Part shown: piece after piece, positions 7,672 to 15,245 of the stretch | Layout of the letters: the number at the start of each line of letters is the position of its first letter | Position numbering within the stretch: the first letter of the stretch is position 1 | NCBI GenBank assembly: GCA_023415055.1 | Contig: JAEZLZ010000004.1 | Location: 1-54,500 of the forward strand | Length of the DNA: 54,500 nucleotides | Origin: Bacillota bacterium | Lineage (GTDB): Bacteria; Bacillota; Clostridia; Lachnospirales; Lachnospiraceae | Direction of reading: 5' to 3' | Translations under genes and position numbers: made by a program | Notes under the pieces: model-generated | The model's database searches: none | The model's input: the letters and a program-made list of their open reading frames with translations, nothing else | What the model was told of the DNA's origin: nothing

Positions 7672-8525
7672 AGGATTCATTGATATTAAGATTTTTGTAT
7701 AAGACGATTTTAGGAAGACTGTTATTAAAGTTATTGGTACAACCGAAAGTTTCTCAGATAGCAGGAAATATTTTGTCTTCTAGAAAATCTAAATGTCTGG
7801 TGCCATATTATATCCGAAAACATAAAATTAACATGGCTAATATAGAAATTCCAAAGGGAGGATTTTTATCATTTAATGATTTTTTTACGAGAAAACGTAA
7901 AATGGAGTGTATGGATATCACAGATGGATATTTGATAAGTCCTTGTGATAGCTGGCTGCTCCCTGTGAGAGTTGGAAAAGATACTATTTTTGAAGTAAAG
8001 CACGCACAGTATTCATTGAGCGATATATTAAAAGATACGGGATTGGCTAGTATGTTTGAAGATGGTATGGCATTGATATTTCGATTAACACCTGCAAATT
8101 ACCACAGATACTGTTATGTTGCTAATGGAAAAATTCTTTTATCAAGGAAAATTCAAGGGGAATTGCATTGTGTAAGACCCATTGCTCTCAGGACGGTTCC
8201 AGTATACATACAAAATAGCAGAGAATACCAGGTCATTAAAACAGATAAATTCGGAACGATGGTTCATATGGAAATTGGAGCACTACTTGTAGGAAAAATA
8301 AAAAATCATAAGAAGTCCATAGAAAAGAAGTATATACAGGCTGGTGAAGAAAAGGGATATTTCGAATTTGGCGGTTCAACAATTATTTTATTATTTCAGA
8401 AAGATGCAATCTGTATGAATGGAAATTTGTATAAGAAGAATAAAAATCATGCAGAAATTCGGGTACGGATGGGAGAGTTTATAGCTCAAATAAATCAAGA
8501 AAGGAGAGGTTACAATGAACAATAG
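7668..8525 (+). CDS. psd: Phosphatidylserine decarboxylase proenzyme
   Basis: Converts phosphatidylserine to phosphatidylethanolamine; 285 residues. The self-processing site is FGGSTIIL, with cleavage expected between G236 and S237, where Ser becomes the pyruvoyl cofactor. This GGST is a variant of the usual LGST. The expected Asp (SPCDS, D94) and His (ANYHRYCY, H146) of the processing/catalytic triad are present. An N-terminal hydrophobic helix (about 5-24) anchors it to the membrane. ATG 7668 forms an ATGA overlap with pssA; an in-frame ATG at 7656 is less likely. It completes the PS-to-PE pathway in this operon. Confidence 0.94.
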   Translation: MKDSLILRFLYKTILGRLLLKLLVQPKVSQIAGNILSSRKSKCLVPYYIRKHKINMANIEIPKGGFLSFNDFFTRKRKMECMDITDGYLISPCDSWLLPVRVGKDTIFEVKHAQYSLSDILKDTGLASMFEDGMALIFRLTPANYHRYCYVANGKILLSRKIQGELHCVRPIALRTVPVYIQNSREYQVIKTDKFGTMVHMEIGALLVGKIKNHKKSIEKKYIQAGEEKGYFEFGGSTIILLFQKDAICMNGNLYKKNKNHAEIRVRMGEFIAQINQERRGYNEQ

Positions 8526-8604
8526 GCCAATGGAGGGTGTTCAGGGAAACGAAACAATGATAGCTCGTAAGCGGTATTACATTTCAGATAAGCTCTACTC
8601 ATGA
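8515..8604 (+). CDS. Short ORF, probable truncated 5' end of a lost gene
   Basis: A 29-residue ORF (MNNRPMEGVQGNETMI...) with a good ribosome site (GGAGAGG, 5 bp before ATG). It overlaps the end of psd by 11 bp, the packing seen elsewhere in this operon. It stops just before the IS66 remnant and resembles no family I know. I read it as the start of a further operon gene destroyed by the insertion. A genuine small protein cannot be excluded. Confidence 0.4.
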   Translation: MNNRPMEGVQGNETMIARKRYYISDKLYS

Positions 8605-8653
8605 GATAATATCGTAAAAAGTCTAAATAGTTGTACAAGTTTTTACACTTTAC

Positions 8654-9931
8654 ACGAAGGATCTTCCGGTAAAAATAATCCCGCATGAACTGTCCGAGGA
8701 GGAACTGCTTTCCCGCCTGGGTTCCAAGTGGAAGCGACTGCGGGATGAAGTATACAAAAGACTTGCTTTTCATCCTGCCACTTTTGAAGTGGAGGAACAC
8801 CATGTGGCTGTCTATGCAGGGATGGACGGACAGACCATCATAAGGGGCAACCGTCCGGCAGATCTCCTGCGCAACAGTATCGCGACACCGTCTCTGGAAG
8901 CAGCAATCATGAACAGTAAATACGTAAAAGCCATCCCTCTGTACCGTCTGGAGCAGGAATTCGCACGTAATGAGGTGCAGCTGTCCCGGCAGGTCATGGC
9001 AAACTGGACCATTCAGTGCGAAGAACGGTATCTGTCCCTTCTGTATGACAGGCTCCACCAGGAACTCTATAAAGCAGGTGTCCTTCAGGCTGATGAAACG
9101 CCAGTGTTAGTAAGCAAGGACGGAAGGCCGGCCGGTTCCAAGAGCCATATGTGGGTATACCGAACCGGAAAAATGTATCAATCCAATCCCATCGTATTGT
9201 ATGAATACCAGCGGACAAGGAATACAAGCCATCCGAGGGAATTCCTTAAGGATTACAGTGGTACGGTGGTGACCGATGGATATCAGGTGTACCACACGCT
9301 TGAAAAAGAACGGGAGGATCTGAAGATCGCTGGTTGCTGGAGTCATGCTCGAAGGCATTTTTCAAATGTAGTCAAGACACTCGGAAAAGAAAAGTCGAAA
9401 GGAACACTGGCAAACGATGCATTGAAACAGATCGCTGTTATCTATAAAGTCGAAGGTATGCTGAAAGACCTTACACCAGAAGAACGGAGACAACAGCGCA
9501 AGCTGATGGTTAAACCGCTTATCGATGTCTTCTTTGCATGGATTAAAGAGCACCAAGCTGATGTACTTCCGAAATCAGAGACCGGAAAAGGATTCACTTA
9601 CTCCCTTAACCAAGAAAAATACCTTAGAGTATTTCTTAATGACGGTAACGTTCCTGCAGATAACAATGCAGCCGAAAGTGCCATCAGGGGTTTCTGCATC
9701 GGAAAAGCGAACTGGCACCTGATTGATACGATTGATGGAGCCAAAGCCAGTGCAATCATCTATAGCATAGCAGAAACTGCAAAAGCGAATTACCTAAAAC
9801 CGTACAATTACTTTGAACATCTCCTGACCGAGATCCCGAAACACATGGATGACAAGAACCTGGATTTTCTGGGTGAACTGCTTCCATGGTCAGAGAAACT
9901 TCCTGAAGCCTGTAAAAAGCAAAAACAATGA
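8654..9931 (+). pseudogene. IS66 transposase (TnpC), N-terminally truncated
   Basis: An open frame of about 425 codons gives the central and C-terminal parts of an IS66 transposase. It starts in-frame with TKDLPVKIIPHELSEEELLS, continues VQADETPV-type sequence (LQADETPVLVSKDGR, first catalytic Asp), then VVTDGYQVYHTLE (second Asp), AGCWSHARRHF, and AAESAIRGFCIGKANW (the glutamate region), ending at TGA 9931. Full-length relatives are about 500-540 residues, so the zinc-finger N-terminus is gone. A GTG at 8789 could initiate a shorter product, but no ribosome site supports it. Confidence 0.88.
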
Positions 9932-9937
9932 TTTTAT

Positions 9938-9964
9938 GCCGCCATCAGCTGGCGGCTTTTTTTT
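9938..9964 (+). terminator. Terminator at the end of the IS66 remnant
   Basis: Stem GCCGCC / GGCGGC around ATCAGCT, followed by eight T residues, 6 bp after the transposase stop. Confidence 0.85.
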
Positions 9965-9996
9965 AGCTGTCGGTACGCATGGTTTACCGTTTACGA

Positions 9997-10122
9997 GATG
10001 ATGAACAGTTTTATGCAGATGTAGATAGATATGCGAAAATGTGCAGGTTTATCAATTGTAAGCATCAAAATGAGCCAGGTTGTGCTGTCATAAACGCGAT
10101 TAGTAATGGAGCATTCCTGTAA
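9997..10122 (+). pseudogene. rsgA: RsgA (YjeQ) GTPase C-terminal fragment
   Basis: 41 codons ending in TAA encode DDEQFYADVDRYAKMCRFIN followed by CKHQNEPGCAVINAI. This is the zinc-knuckle end of the ribosome small-subunit GTPase RsgA (Cys-x(4)-Cys-x-His-x(5)-Cys). The rest of the gene is missing: upstream is the IS66 right end and downstream the IS110 element. It is a chromosomal gene tail stranded by insertion or deletion. Whether another complete rsgA exists cannot be seen here. Confidence 0.8.
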
Positions 10123-10150
10123 TTCAGAACAAAAGCCAATTGAATAAAAT

Positions 10151-10218
10151 GAAACCTCGAAGTAAGATTAAGGTATCATCTTGCCGGATGAAAAACACCA
10201 AAATCAAACGGAGGTTTC
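10151..10218 (+). repeat. Inverted repeat masking the transposase ribosome site
   Basis: GAAACCTC at 10151-10158 is the exact reverse complement of GAGGTTTC at 10211-10218, just before ATG 10222. A transcript starting upstream of 10151 would fold the GGAGG sequence into a stem, while one starting inside would leave it free. This fits protection of a transposase gene from read-through transcription, which is inference. Confidence 0.55.
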
Positions 10219-10221
10219 ACT

Positions 10222-11496
10222 ATGAATTTAACACAGAATGACAGATTAAATCAAGTAACTGCTAACACTTTAATTGTAGGCGTTGACATTGGCTCACAGA
10301 CTCACTTCGCTAGGGCATTTGACTGGAGAGGATTTGAGCATACAACAAGAGCTTTCAAATTCAGCAATACAAGGTTTGGATTTCTTACCTTTCTTCGTTG
10401 GCTTGACGAACTAATGAGTAAGACCAAAATGAAGAAGATACTTGTAGGATGTGAACCTACAGGATGTTATTGGCTGACATTTCAGAAATTCTTGCAGGAT
10501 CATGATATTCAGTTGGTAACTGTGAACCCATGCAGTGTAAAAAAGAGCAAAGAACTTGATGATAACAGCCCTGAAAAGAGCGATTTAAAAGATCCAAAGA
10601 CAATCGCAGGACTTGTAAAAGACGGACGCTTTTCAACCTCCTATCTTCCAAGCGGAGTATATTCAGAATTGCGAGAAGCAAGCGTTTGTAGGGATCAGAT
10701 CATGAAACAGCATGTTCGACTTTCAAATCAGATTCAAGGGTGGTTACAGAAGTACTTTCCAGAGTATCTGGAGTGTTATAAGGATTTTGATTCAATGAGT
10801 GGATTGATGGTGCTACAACAGGCACCATTGCCACAGGACATTATAAAACTTGGTGCAGGCGGAATCAATGAGATCTGGCGGAATGCAAAGGTTCGTGCGG
10901 CAGGGATGAAGAGGGCAATGACCCTGGTAGAGGCTGCACAATCAAGCGTTGGTCTGGAAGGTGGGGAAGCTGCAAGATTGGAGATATGGATCCTTGTAAA
11001 TGATTACATATCAAAGCAGGAACAACTTAGCCGACTTGATGAATATCTGAACCAGAAAGTAATGGAAGTACCGAATGTGGAGAAACTGCTCGCCATAAAA
11101 GGAGTAGGGCTGAGTACCGTGATAGGCTTTGTGGCAGAGGTCGGTGATATCGGACGTTTCACAGATCCAAGACAGATACAGAAACTCGCAGGACTGGAGA
11201 TAACAAAAATCAGTTCTGGTAAGAAAAGAGGTCAGCCGGGAATCAGCAAGAGAGGCAGAAGAAAGCTACGAAGGACGATGTATGAATCAGCCAGAGCATT
11301 GATCAACTGGAATCCAGCATTTCTTGATGTATTCCTTTATTACAGGAATCGTGAGAGGAAACCGCTTGGAGGCATGCAGGCTAAGATAGCAGTGGCCTGC
11401 AAAGCGATCAGAGTATTCTATAGCATAATGAAAACAGGCTGTGACATTGATGAAGAAAGATTCAGAAAAGACATCGTAAGGCTAGAAGTAGCTTAA
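10222..11496 (+). CDS. IS110-family transposase/recombinase
   Basis: Recombinase of 424 residues. The N-terminal RuvC-like DEDD domain starts at LIVGVDIGSQTHFARAFDW (first Asp). It continues with VGCEPTGCYWL (Glu) and EKSDLKDPKTIAGL (the DxxD pair). The C-terminal Transposase_20 part has VEKLLAIKGVGLSTVIGFVA, an HhH-like motif, then GKKRGQPGISKRG and the serine-bearing MYESARALINW. The gene looks intact, with GGAGG before ATG 10222. In IS110-type elements this protein works with a structured 'bridge' RNA made from a non-coding end of the element; here the longer non-coding end is the 3' one. Confidence 0.94.
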   Translation: MNLTQNDRLNQVTANTLIVGVDIGSQTHFARAFDWRGFEHTTRAFKFSNTRFGFLTFLRWLDELMSKTKMKKILVGCEPTGCYWLTFQKFLQDHDIQLVTVNPCSVKKSKELDDNSPEKSDLKDPKTIAGLVKDGRFSTSYLPSGVYSELREASVCRDQIMKQHVRLSNQIQGWLQKYFPEYLECYKDFDSMSGLMVLQQAPLPQDIIKLGAGGINEIWRNAKVRAAGMKRAMTLVEAAQSSVGLEGGEAARLEIWILVNDYISKQEQLSRLDEYLNQKVMEVPNVEKLLAIKGVGLSTVIGFVAEVGDIGRFTDPRQIQKLAGLEITKISSGKKRGQPGISKRGRRKLRRTMYESARALINWNPAFLDVFLYYRNRERKPLGGMQAKIAVACKAIRVFYSIMKTGCDIDEERFRKDIVRLEVA

Positions 11497-11734
11497 AGAA
11501 CAAGAAACAAAGCACACTGTAACAGTGTACGTCCGCCAAGGTTCAATTGGTGCTGGATTACAGGAGTGCTCTCTATCAATGACAAAGCAGAGCGAAGTCG
11601 CTATAGCATATTTAATAGGGCATGACCCTGGAATGGAGCAGGAGCGACACCCCACTATGGGAAGGCTGGACGAAGGAATTTAGGACTCTGATACATGTAT
11701 CAGATGATCCTGTTAGACATGAGAGGTTAGCAGC
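11497..11734 (+). ncRNA. Putative bridge-RNA-like 3' non-coding region of the IS110 element
   Basis: About 240 bp without a coding frame after the transposase. Small stem-loops follow each other: ACACTG/CAGTGT near 11514-11528, AGCGA/TCGCT, AGGG/CCCT in AGGGCATGACCCT, and a perfect 16-bp palindrome CTGATACATGTATCAG at 11688-11703. The IS1111 subgroup of IS110 elements is known to encode its guide RNA on this side. I cannot demonstrate target- or donor-binding loops from one copy. Confidence 0.4.
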
Positions 11735-11923
11735 CATAGAGAAGAATGGGACACAATTCGCCTTTATAAAAAGGATGACGTTTTAATTTGTGCACCCTTG
11801 GACCGAGAAAACAGACACTTTGCAACAGAAAAGATGTGGTTTTCGCCCATAACTAATGTAGAGTCATTGTTACAACTTTTAAATCCATTTCACGAAGTGG
11901 CTAAAATAAAAGCTTTTTTGTGA
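11735..11923 (+). pseudogene. Gene tail beside the IS110 element, unrecognised
   Basis: A frame without a start reads HREEWDTIRLYKKDDVLICA, then LDRENRHFATEKMWFSPITN, and ends FHEVAKIKAFL before TGA 11921-11923. The composition is protein-like, and the frame begins where the element's right end should lie. I read it as the 3' part of a gene cut by the insertion. I do not recognise the family. Confidence 0.4.
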
Positions 11924-12001
11924 AAAATATATAAGAAAGTATAGAGAGACTTGATATGGATTCAACTTATTTTCGATATCCGATAAACTAAAATAAAAAA
12001 G

Positions 12002-12187
12002 AATGATGAGAGTATTGAAAAGGCAGAAGATATAGAAGCTTACAAACATGCACCTTGTTGCTTAGGAGCGTTGCTACATGCAAAATGTGGTGAATACTAT
12101 GATTCTCCCAATATATTAGAAATTGAGGACGGTTTGTATGAAGCACTTAAATATCTTTTTAAGTACTCATGTTCAAGCGAAATGTAA
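12002..12187 (+). pseudogene. Second gene tail, unrecognised
   Basis: A frame of 61 codons without a start codon, opening after a stop at 11993, reads NDESIEKAEDIEAYKHAPCC, then LGALLHAKCGEYYDSPNILE and IEDGLYEALKYLFKYSC, ending at TAA 12185-12187. It looks like the C-terminus of a small helical protein. No family recognised. The stretch from 12188 to 12392 holds only a weak GAGGC/GCCTC hairpin near 12199-12223. Confidence 0.35.
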
Positions 12188-12392
12188 ATGAAAGAGGAGG
12201 CCTCACATTAGGGAAGCCTCAAACTGCTTTAGAGACACTTGCGATTTCAAGCATGTGCATCATTCGGTAATCGATGTAGTAGTCACAGAGCCTGTGAAGA
12301 AAAGTAAGCGATTAATAGGTTCTTTCCAGACTTAATTGATTTGATAAAAATATTCGTTTAGGAGAACCTATATCGAACCTTGATATGTTCTT

Positions 12393-13097
12393 TTATTTGG
12401 AACTTATATATTCATAAACCTCACCATTGGTCATATAGAAAATATCATCATGTCCACTAATTAACCTACAGAAATCCTCAAAGGCATCCCAATTATTATG
12501 GGTATCAAATTCAAAGGTATGCCCCCAGAGATAAAAGAGCAGATCTCTATCCGGTGTAGCCCCAATAAAATCTTCTGCCAATTTCATTAGCTGCTCATCA
12601 TTTTGATGGCAAGTAGGATGCCAAGTCATAAAATTCTCCGGTAGCTTAAAGGTATGATGAGAAGCGATTGTACGTGCATATCGAATTGGAGTATGTTGCA
12701 GGATGGTTTCAATAACGAAATCATTATAGAACGGTCCTCCCGGGTATGCCATCCCATTAATTGTCTTATTGGTAAGAGGTGTCAAATTTAAATAATCGTT
12801 ATAAACTTCTGAAATAATCTGTTCCTTTGTGCAATTGAGCAGATTCGGATGTGTTACAGTATGAACCGCAATTTCATGGTTTTTGTATAATTCCTTTACT
12901 TCGTCCCGATCAACTTCATCATGACATACTTCAAAATCCCCATCATAGATATTGTGTACTGTACCAAATAGTCCTGAATTTAGATTAAAGGTACACTTTA
13001 ATTTATACTTTTCAATTAATGCAACAAATCGACGATCTTGCACAGTTCCATCATCAAAGCTTAAGGTAAACATTTTTTTATAACGCTTCTCTTTCAA
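12393..13097 (-). CDS. Polysaccharide deacetylase-like protein (NodB fold)
   Basis: Predicted metal-dependent deacetylase of 234 residues and the only gene on the minus strand. NodB motifs are visible: LSFDDG near residue 13 (the two metal/catalytic Asp), HTVTHPN near 79-85 (the H-x3-H metal pair) and AYPGGPF (motif 3-like). WGHTFEF supplies a late His. There is no signal peptide, so it is probably cytoplasmic, unlike cell-wall deacetylases. It is transcribed away from rhaD across a 373-bp gap. The substrate is unknown; a role on acetylated oligosaccharides from pectin would fit the locus but is inference. Confidence 0.88.
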   Translation of the reverse strand: MKEKRYKKMFTLSFDDGTVQDRRFVALIEKYKLKCTFNLNSGLFGTVHNIYDGDFEVCHDEVDRDEVKELYKNHEIAVHTVTHPNLLNCTKEQIISEVYNDYLNLTPLTNKTINGMAYPGGPFYNDFVIETILQHTPIRYARTIASHHTFKLPENFMTWHPTCHQNDEQLMKLAEDFIGATPDRDLLFYLWGHTFEFDTHNNWDAFEDFCRLISGHDDIFYMTNGEVYEYISSK

Positions 13098-13228
13098 TTT
13101 TTACACCTATCCTTATAAGTTGTCTGAAAATAATATTATACCTATGCAAACTAATTTATACAATGATAATTCATGATATTTTAGCAATAGCATGGATAGA
13201 AATTATCCATTGAAATAAAAATACAAAT

Positions 13229-13266
13229 AAGGACACTTTTTTAGCCAAACTATGTCCTTTTATTTT
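13229..13266. terminator. Terminator-like hairpin in the deacetylase/rhaD gap
   Basis: AAGGACA / TGTCCTT stem with a loop of about 18 bases, T-rich on the right and A-rich on the left, lying between two divergently transcribed genes. It could stop stray transcripts in either direction. The remaining 13267-13470 holds the unassigned rhaD promoter; a TATAAT at 13320-13325 has no good -35. Confidence 0.5.
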
Positions 13267-13470
13267 TAACTTGTTTTCGATATACTATTATGTACAAAAG
13301 GTTTAATATTCAAATGCATTATAATGTTGGAATGAATATAAAAATAGAAGAGCATCATCGGTTCTGACCATCGAAGCTATGTTTCTCTGTGACAGAAGCA
13401 GTGGTTTTACAAAGCCAATGGAATTATCGCAAAACATTGAGTGTAACAACAGAACAAGGAGGTACTGAAT

Positions 13471-14298
13471 ATGACGATATTAGATTCGAAATTTGTAAGG
13501 GATTTTATCAGGATGGCAGATGACGGTTTTGCACAGGGGTGGCATGAAAGAAATGGTGGTAATTTATCCTATCGAATTAAGCCGGAAGAAGTAGCAGCCG
13601 TAAAATCACGATTCAATGCGCCTGGCAAATGGACACCAATCGGTACAAGTGTACCAGGTTTAGCCGGAGAATACTTTCTTGTAACCGGAGGAGGAAAATA
13701 CTTCAGAAATATAATTGTGGATCCGGAAGTTTGTATTACTATCATTGAAATTGATGAACTGGGAGAAAATTTCCGTATTCTCTGGGGATTGGTGGAAGGT
13801 GGAAGACCGACCAGTGAACTTCCTACCCATTTGATGAATCATGAAGTAAAGAAGAGGGTATCGGAAGGGAAACACAGAGTCATCTATCATGCACATACAA
13901 CTAATGTTATTGCACTCACCTTTGTACTTCCGTTATCCGATGAAGTTTTTACAAGAGAATTGTGGGAAATGGCAACGGAATGTCCGGTTGTTTTCCCGGC
14001 AGGAGTCGGAGTTATTGGCTGGATGGTTCCCGGCGGAAGAGAAATAGCAATAGAGACCAGCAAACTGATGGAGAAATATGATGTGGCAATCTGGGCACAC
14101 CATGGTATGTTCTGCTCGGGAGAAAATTTTGATTTAACCTTCGGTTTAATGCATACAGTGGAAAAGTCTGCTGAAATATTAATCAAAGTACTATCTATGA
14201 GACAAGACAAACTTCAGACGATTACAGACAATGATTTTAGAAAACTGGCGAAGGATTTTAAATTGGATTTATCAGAGCAATTCTTATATAAGAAATAA
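13471..14298 (+). CDS. rhaD: L-rhamnulose-1-phosphate aldolase
   Basis: Zinc class II aldolase splitting rhamnulose-1-phosphate into DHAP and L-lactaldehyde. Its 275 residues match the usual RhaD size. Family landmarks are WHERNGGNLSYRI near residue 24, TGGGKYFRNI, VIYHAHTTNVIALTF (two zinc histidines) and WAHHGMFCSGENFD (third His). The ATG has AAGGAGG eight bases upstream. Unlike the aldolase at 15246 it lacks a terminal encapsulation helix, so it should be cytoplasmic. It is followed 155 bp later by rhamnose mutarotase. The two genes stand ahead of the compartment operon and separate from rhaB/rhaA. Confidence 0.95.
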   Translation: MTILDSKFVRDFIRMADDGFAQGWHERNGGNLSYRIKPEEVAAVKSRFNAPGKWTPIGTSVPGLAGEYFLVTGGGKYFRNIIVDPEVCITIIEIDELGENFRILWGLVEGGRPTSELPTHLMNHEVKKRVSEGKHRVIYHAHTTNVIALTFVLPLSDEVFTRELWEMATECPVVFPAGVGVIGWMVPGGREIAIETSKLMEKYDVAIWAHHGMFCSGENFDLTFGLMHTVEKSAEILIKVLSMRQDKLQTITDNDFRKLAKDFKLDLSEQFLYKK

Positions 14299-14453
14299 GA
14301 AAATTTACATTCATGATATTATCAAAGCGTAGAGTTTATGTGCAGGCAACCTACAAGGTGCAATTAAAAAGAATCATGAATTCACTTCGATTTGTGAAAA
14401 TATAATAAGTAGAAACCGGCAAAGAGTCAGACCGGAAGTAAGGAGAATTTAAT

Positions 14454-14780
14454 ATGGAACGCAGTAATAAATACGCATGGACTTGGTTTGTAAAAGAAGA
14501 GTACTTAGAGGAATATGTTAAGATGCATCTTGATCCCTGGAACGAAATTTTGGAAGAACACACAAAAGCGGGATATAAAAACTATTCCATTTTCCAAAAT
14601 GGGAATCAGTTTTTCTATTGCTTTGAATGTGATGATGTCGAAGCTGCCAATGCATATATAGCAAAGAGTGAAGCTTGTAATCGATGGAATGCGATAACTT
14701 CAAAGATGGTGGAAGGTTCCTTTGATTTTAATAAAGAAGAACCGATTAAATTTATGAAGGAAGTATTCTATCTTAGATAA
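14454..14780 (+). CDS. rhaM: L-rhamnose mutarotase
   Basis: Interconverts the anomers of L-rhamnose to feed the isomerase. Length 108 residues, typical of RhaM. Visible features are AWTWFVKEEYLEEYVKMHLD near the N-terminus (catalytic His in MHLDPW), a central KNYSIFQNGNQFFYCFECDD strand pair, and the WNAITSKMVEG end. GGAGAATTTAAT precedes the ATG. It follows rhaD in the same direction. The 14299-14453 gap has short inverted repeats (TTCATGAT/ATCATGAA) but no clear terminator. Confidence 0.93.
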   Translation: MERSNKYAWTWFVKEEYLEEYVKMHLDPWNEILEEHTKAGYKNYSIFQNGNQFFYCFECDDVEAANAYIAKSEACNRWNAITSKMVEGSFDFNKEEPIKFMKEVFYLR

Positions 14781-14853
14781 GAAGAATTATTTGCATCAAT
14801 TTTCATGTTGTAAGTAATCGCTCAGTCGGATAAGGAATTGATTTTGGACATAG

Positions 14854-14981
14854 AGAAAAGAGGTTAAGACGAGAGGACATTTCCCGGTATTAGACAGATT
14901 TCTATAATCAGGGGGGTGTTCTTTTGCTTTAACCTCTTTTATTCATGACGATAGAAAGATCGCGAAGCGTGCTTTCTATCG
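14854..14981 (+). terminator. Two hairpins between rhaM and the compartment operon
   Basis: AAAAGAGGTTAA (about 14854) pairs with TTAACCTCTTTT (about 14929-14940) across a long loop and is followed by AT-rich sequence. A second perfect 10-bp stem, CGATAGAAAG / CTTTCTATCG, covers 14949-14981. Together they probably end the rhaDM transcript. Neither has a long T tract directly after the stem. Confidence 0.5.
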
Positions 14982-15110
14982 TTTGCAATAGACTTCAGGG
15001 AATGAATCTCTTCTTCTACAATAAAGCATTTTTAATCACTTTCGTTATCAATTATCTAGTACGTTCTAGAAAGAAAACACACATGTTGGATTTGGTTTAA
15101 AAACGGACAG

Positions 15111-15191
15111 AAAACAAAGAAAAACAAATAAATATAACTAAATACTATTGACTTGCCCTTGATACGATGGTACAATGTGATTAAAACAAAG
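15111..15191. promoter_or_regulatory. AAAACAAA repeats around the compartment promoter, putative DeoR operator
   Basis: AAAACAAAG at 15111, AAAACAAAT at 15121 (a 10-bp step) and AAAACAAAG at 15183 flank the promoter at 15148-15176, with looser copies running to 15215. The complement, TTTGTTTT, resembles direct-repeat operators of DeoR-family sugar regulators. The same motif is clustered upstream of pduC. The regulator at 23461 is the natural candidate. Confidence 0.55.
15148..15176 (+). promoter_or_regulatory. Promoter of the first microcompartment block
   Basis: TTGACT (15148-15153), a 17-bp spacer and TACAAT (15171-15176) form a near-consensus housekeeping promoter about 70 bp before the aldolase start. 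It should transcribe 15246 to 24228, ending at the hairpin after deoR. Confidence 0.85.
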
Positions 15192-15245
15192 AAATACAAA
15201 TACAAACAAATCAAAACAACAACACATCACCACAGGAGGAACAAA

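Larger units (their letters stand above)
8640..9994 (+). mobile_element. IS66-family element, left end deleted
   Basis: Right part of an IS66-type insertion sequence, noticeably richer in G+C than its surroundings. The right end is probably GGTTTACCGTTTAC (9981-9994), whose complement GTAAACGGTAAACC resembles IS66-type terminal repeats. No matching left repeat is seen near 8600-8650. The accessory genes tnpA and tnpB and the N-terminus of TnpC are missing, so the element cannot move by itself. Just outside the right end lies an rsgA 3' fragment. Confidence 0.8.
10123..11734 (+). mobile_element. IS110-family insertion sequence
   Basis: An element with one intact DEDD transposase gene, about 100 bp of left non-coding sequence and about 240 bp of right non-coding sequence. 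IS110 elements lack conventional terminal repeats, so the exact ends cannot be fixed from one copy; the limits given run from the rsgA stop to the first coding-like sequence on the right. An 8-bp inverted repeat, GAAACCTC (10151-10158) / GAGGTTTC (10211-10218), encloses the left leader and contains part of the ribosome site. The right region contains several small hairpins. Confidence 0.75.

Noticed and set aside
8510..9058. Minus-strand frame overlapping psd end and the IS66 remnant
   Set aside because: It crosses the element boundary and contains no known domain; the plus strand is clearly coding there.
15153..15245. Upstream in-frame extension of the aldolase
   Set aside because: It begins inside the promoter between -35 and -10 and reads a low-complexity Lys/Thr/His stretch; ATG 15246 with AGGAGG matches the family start.
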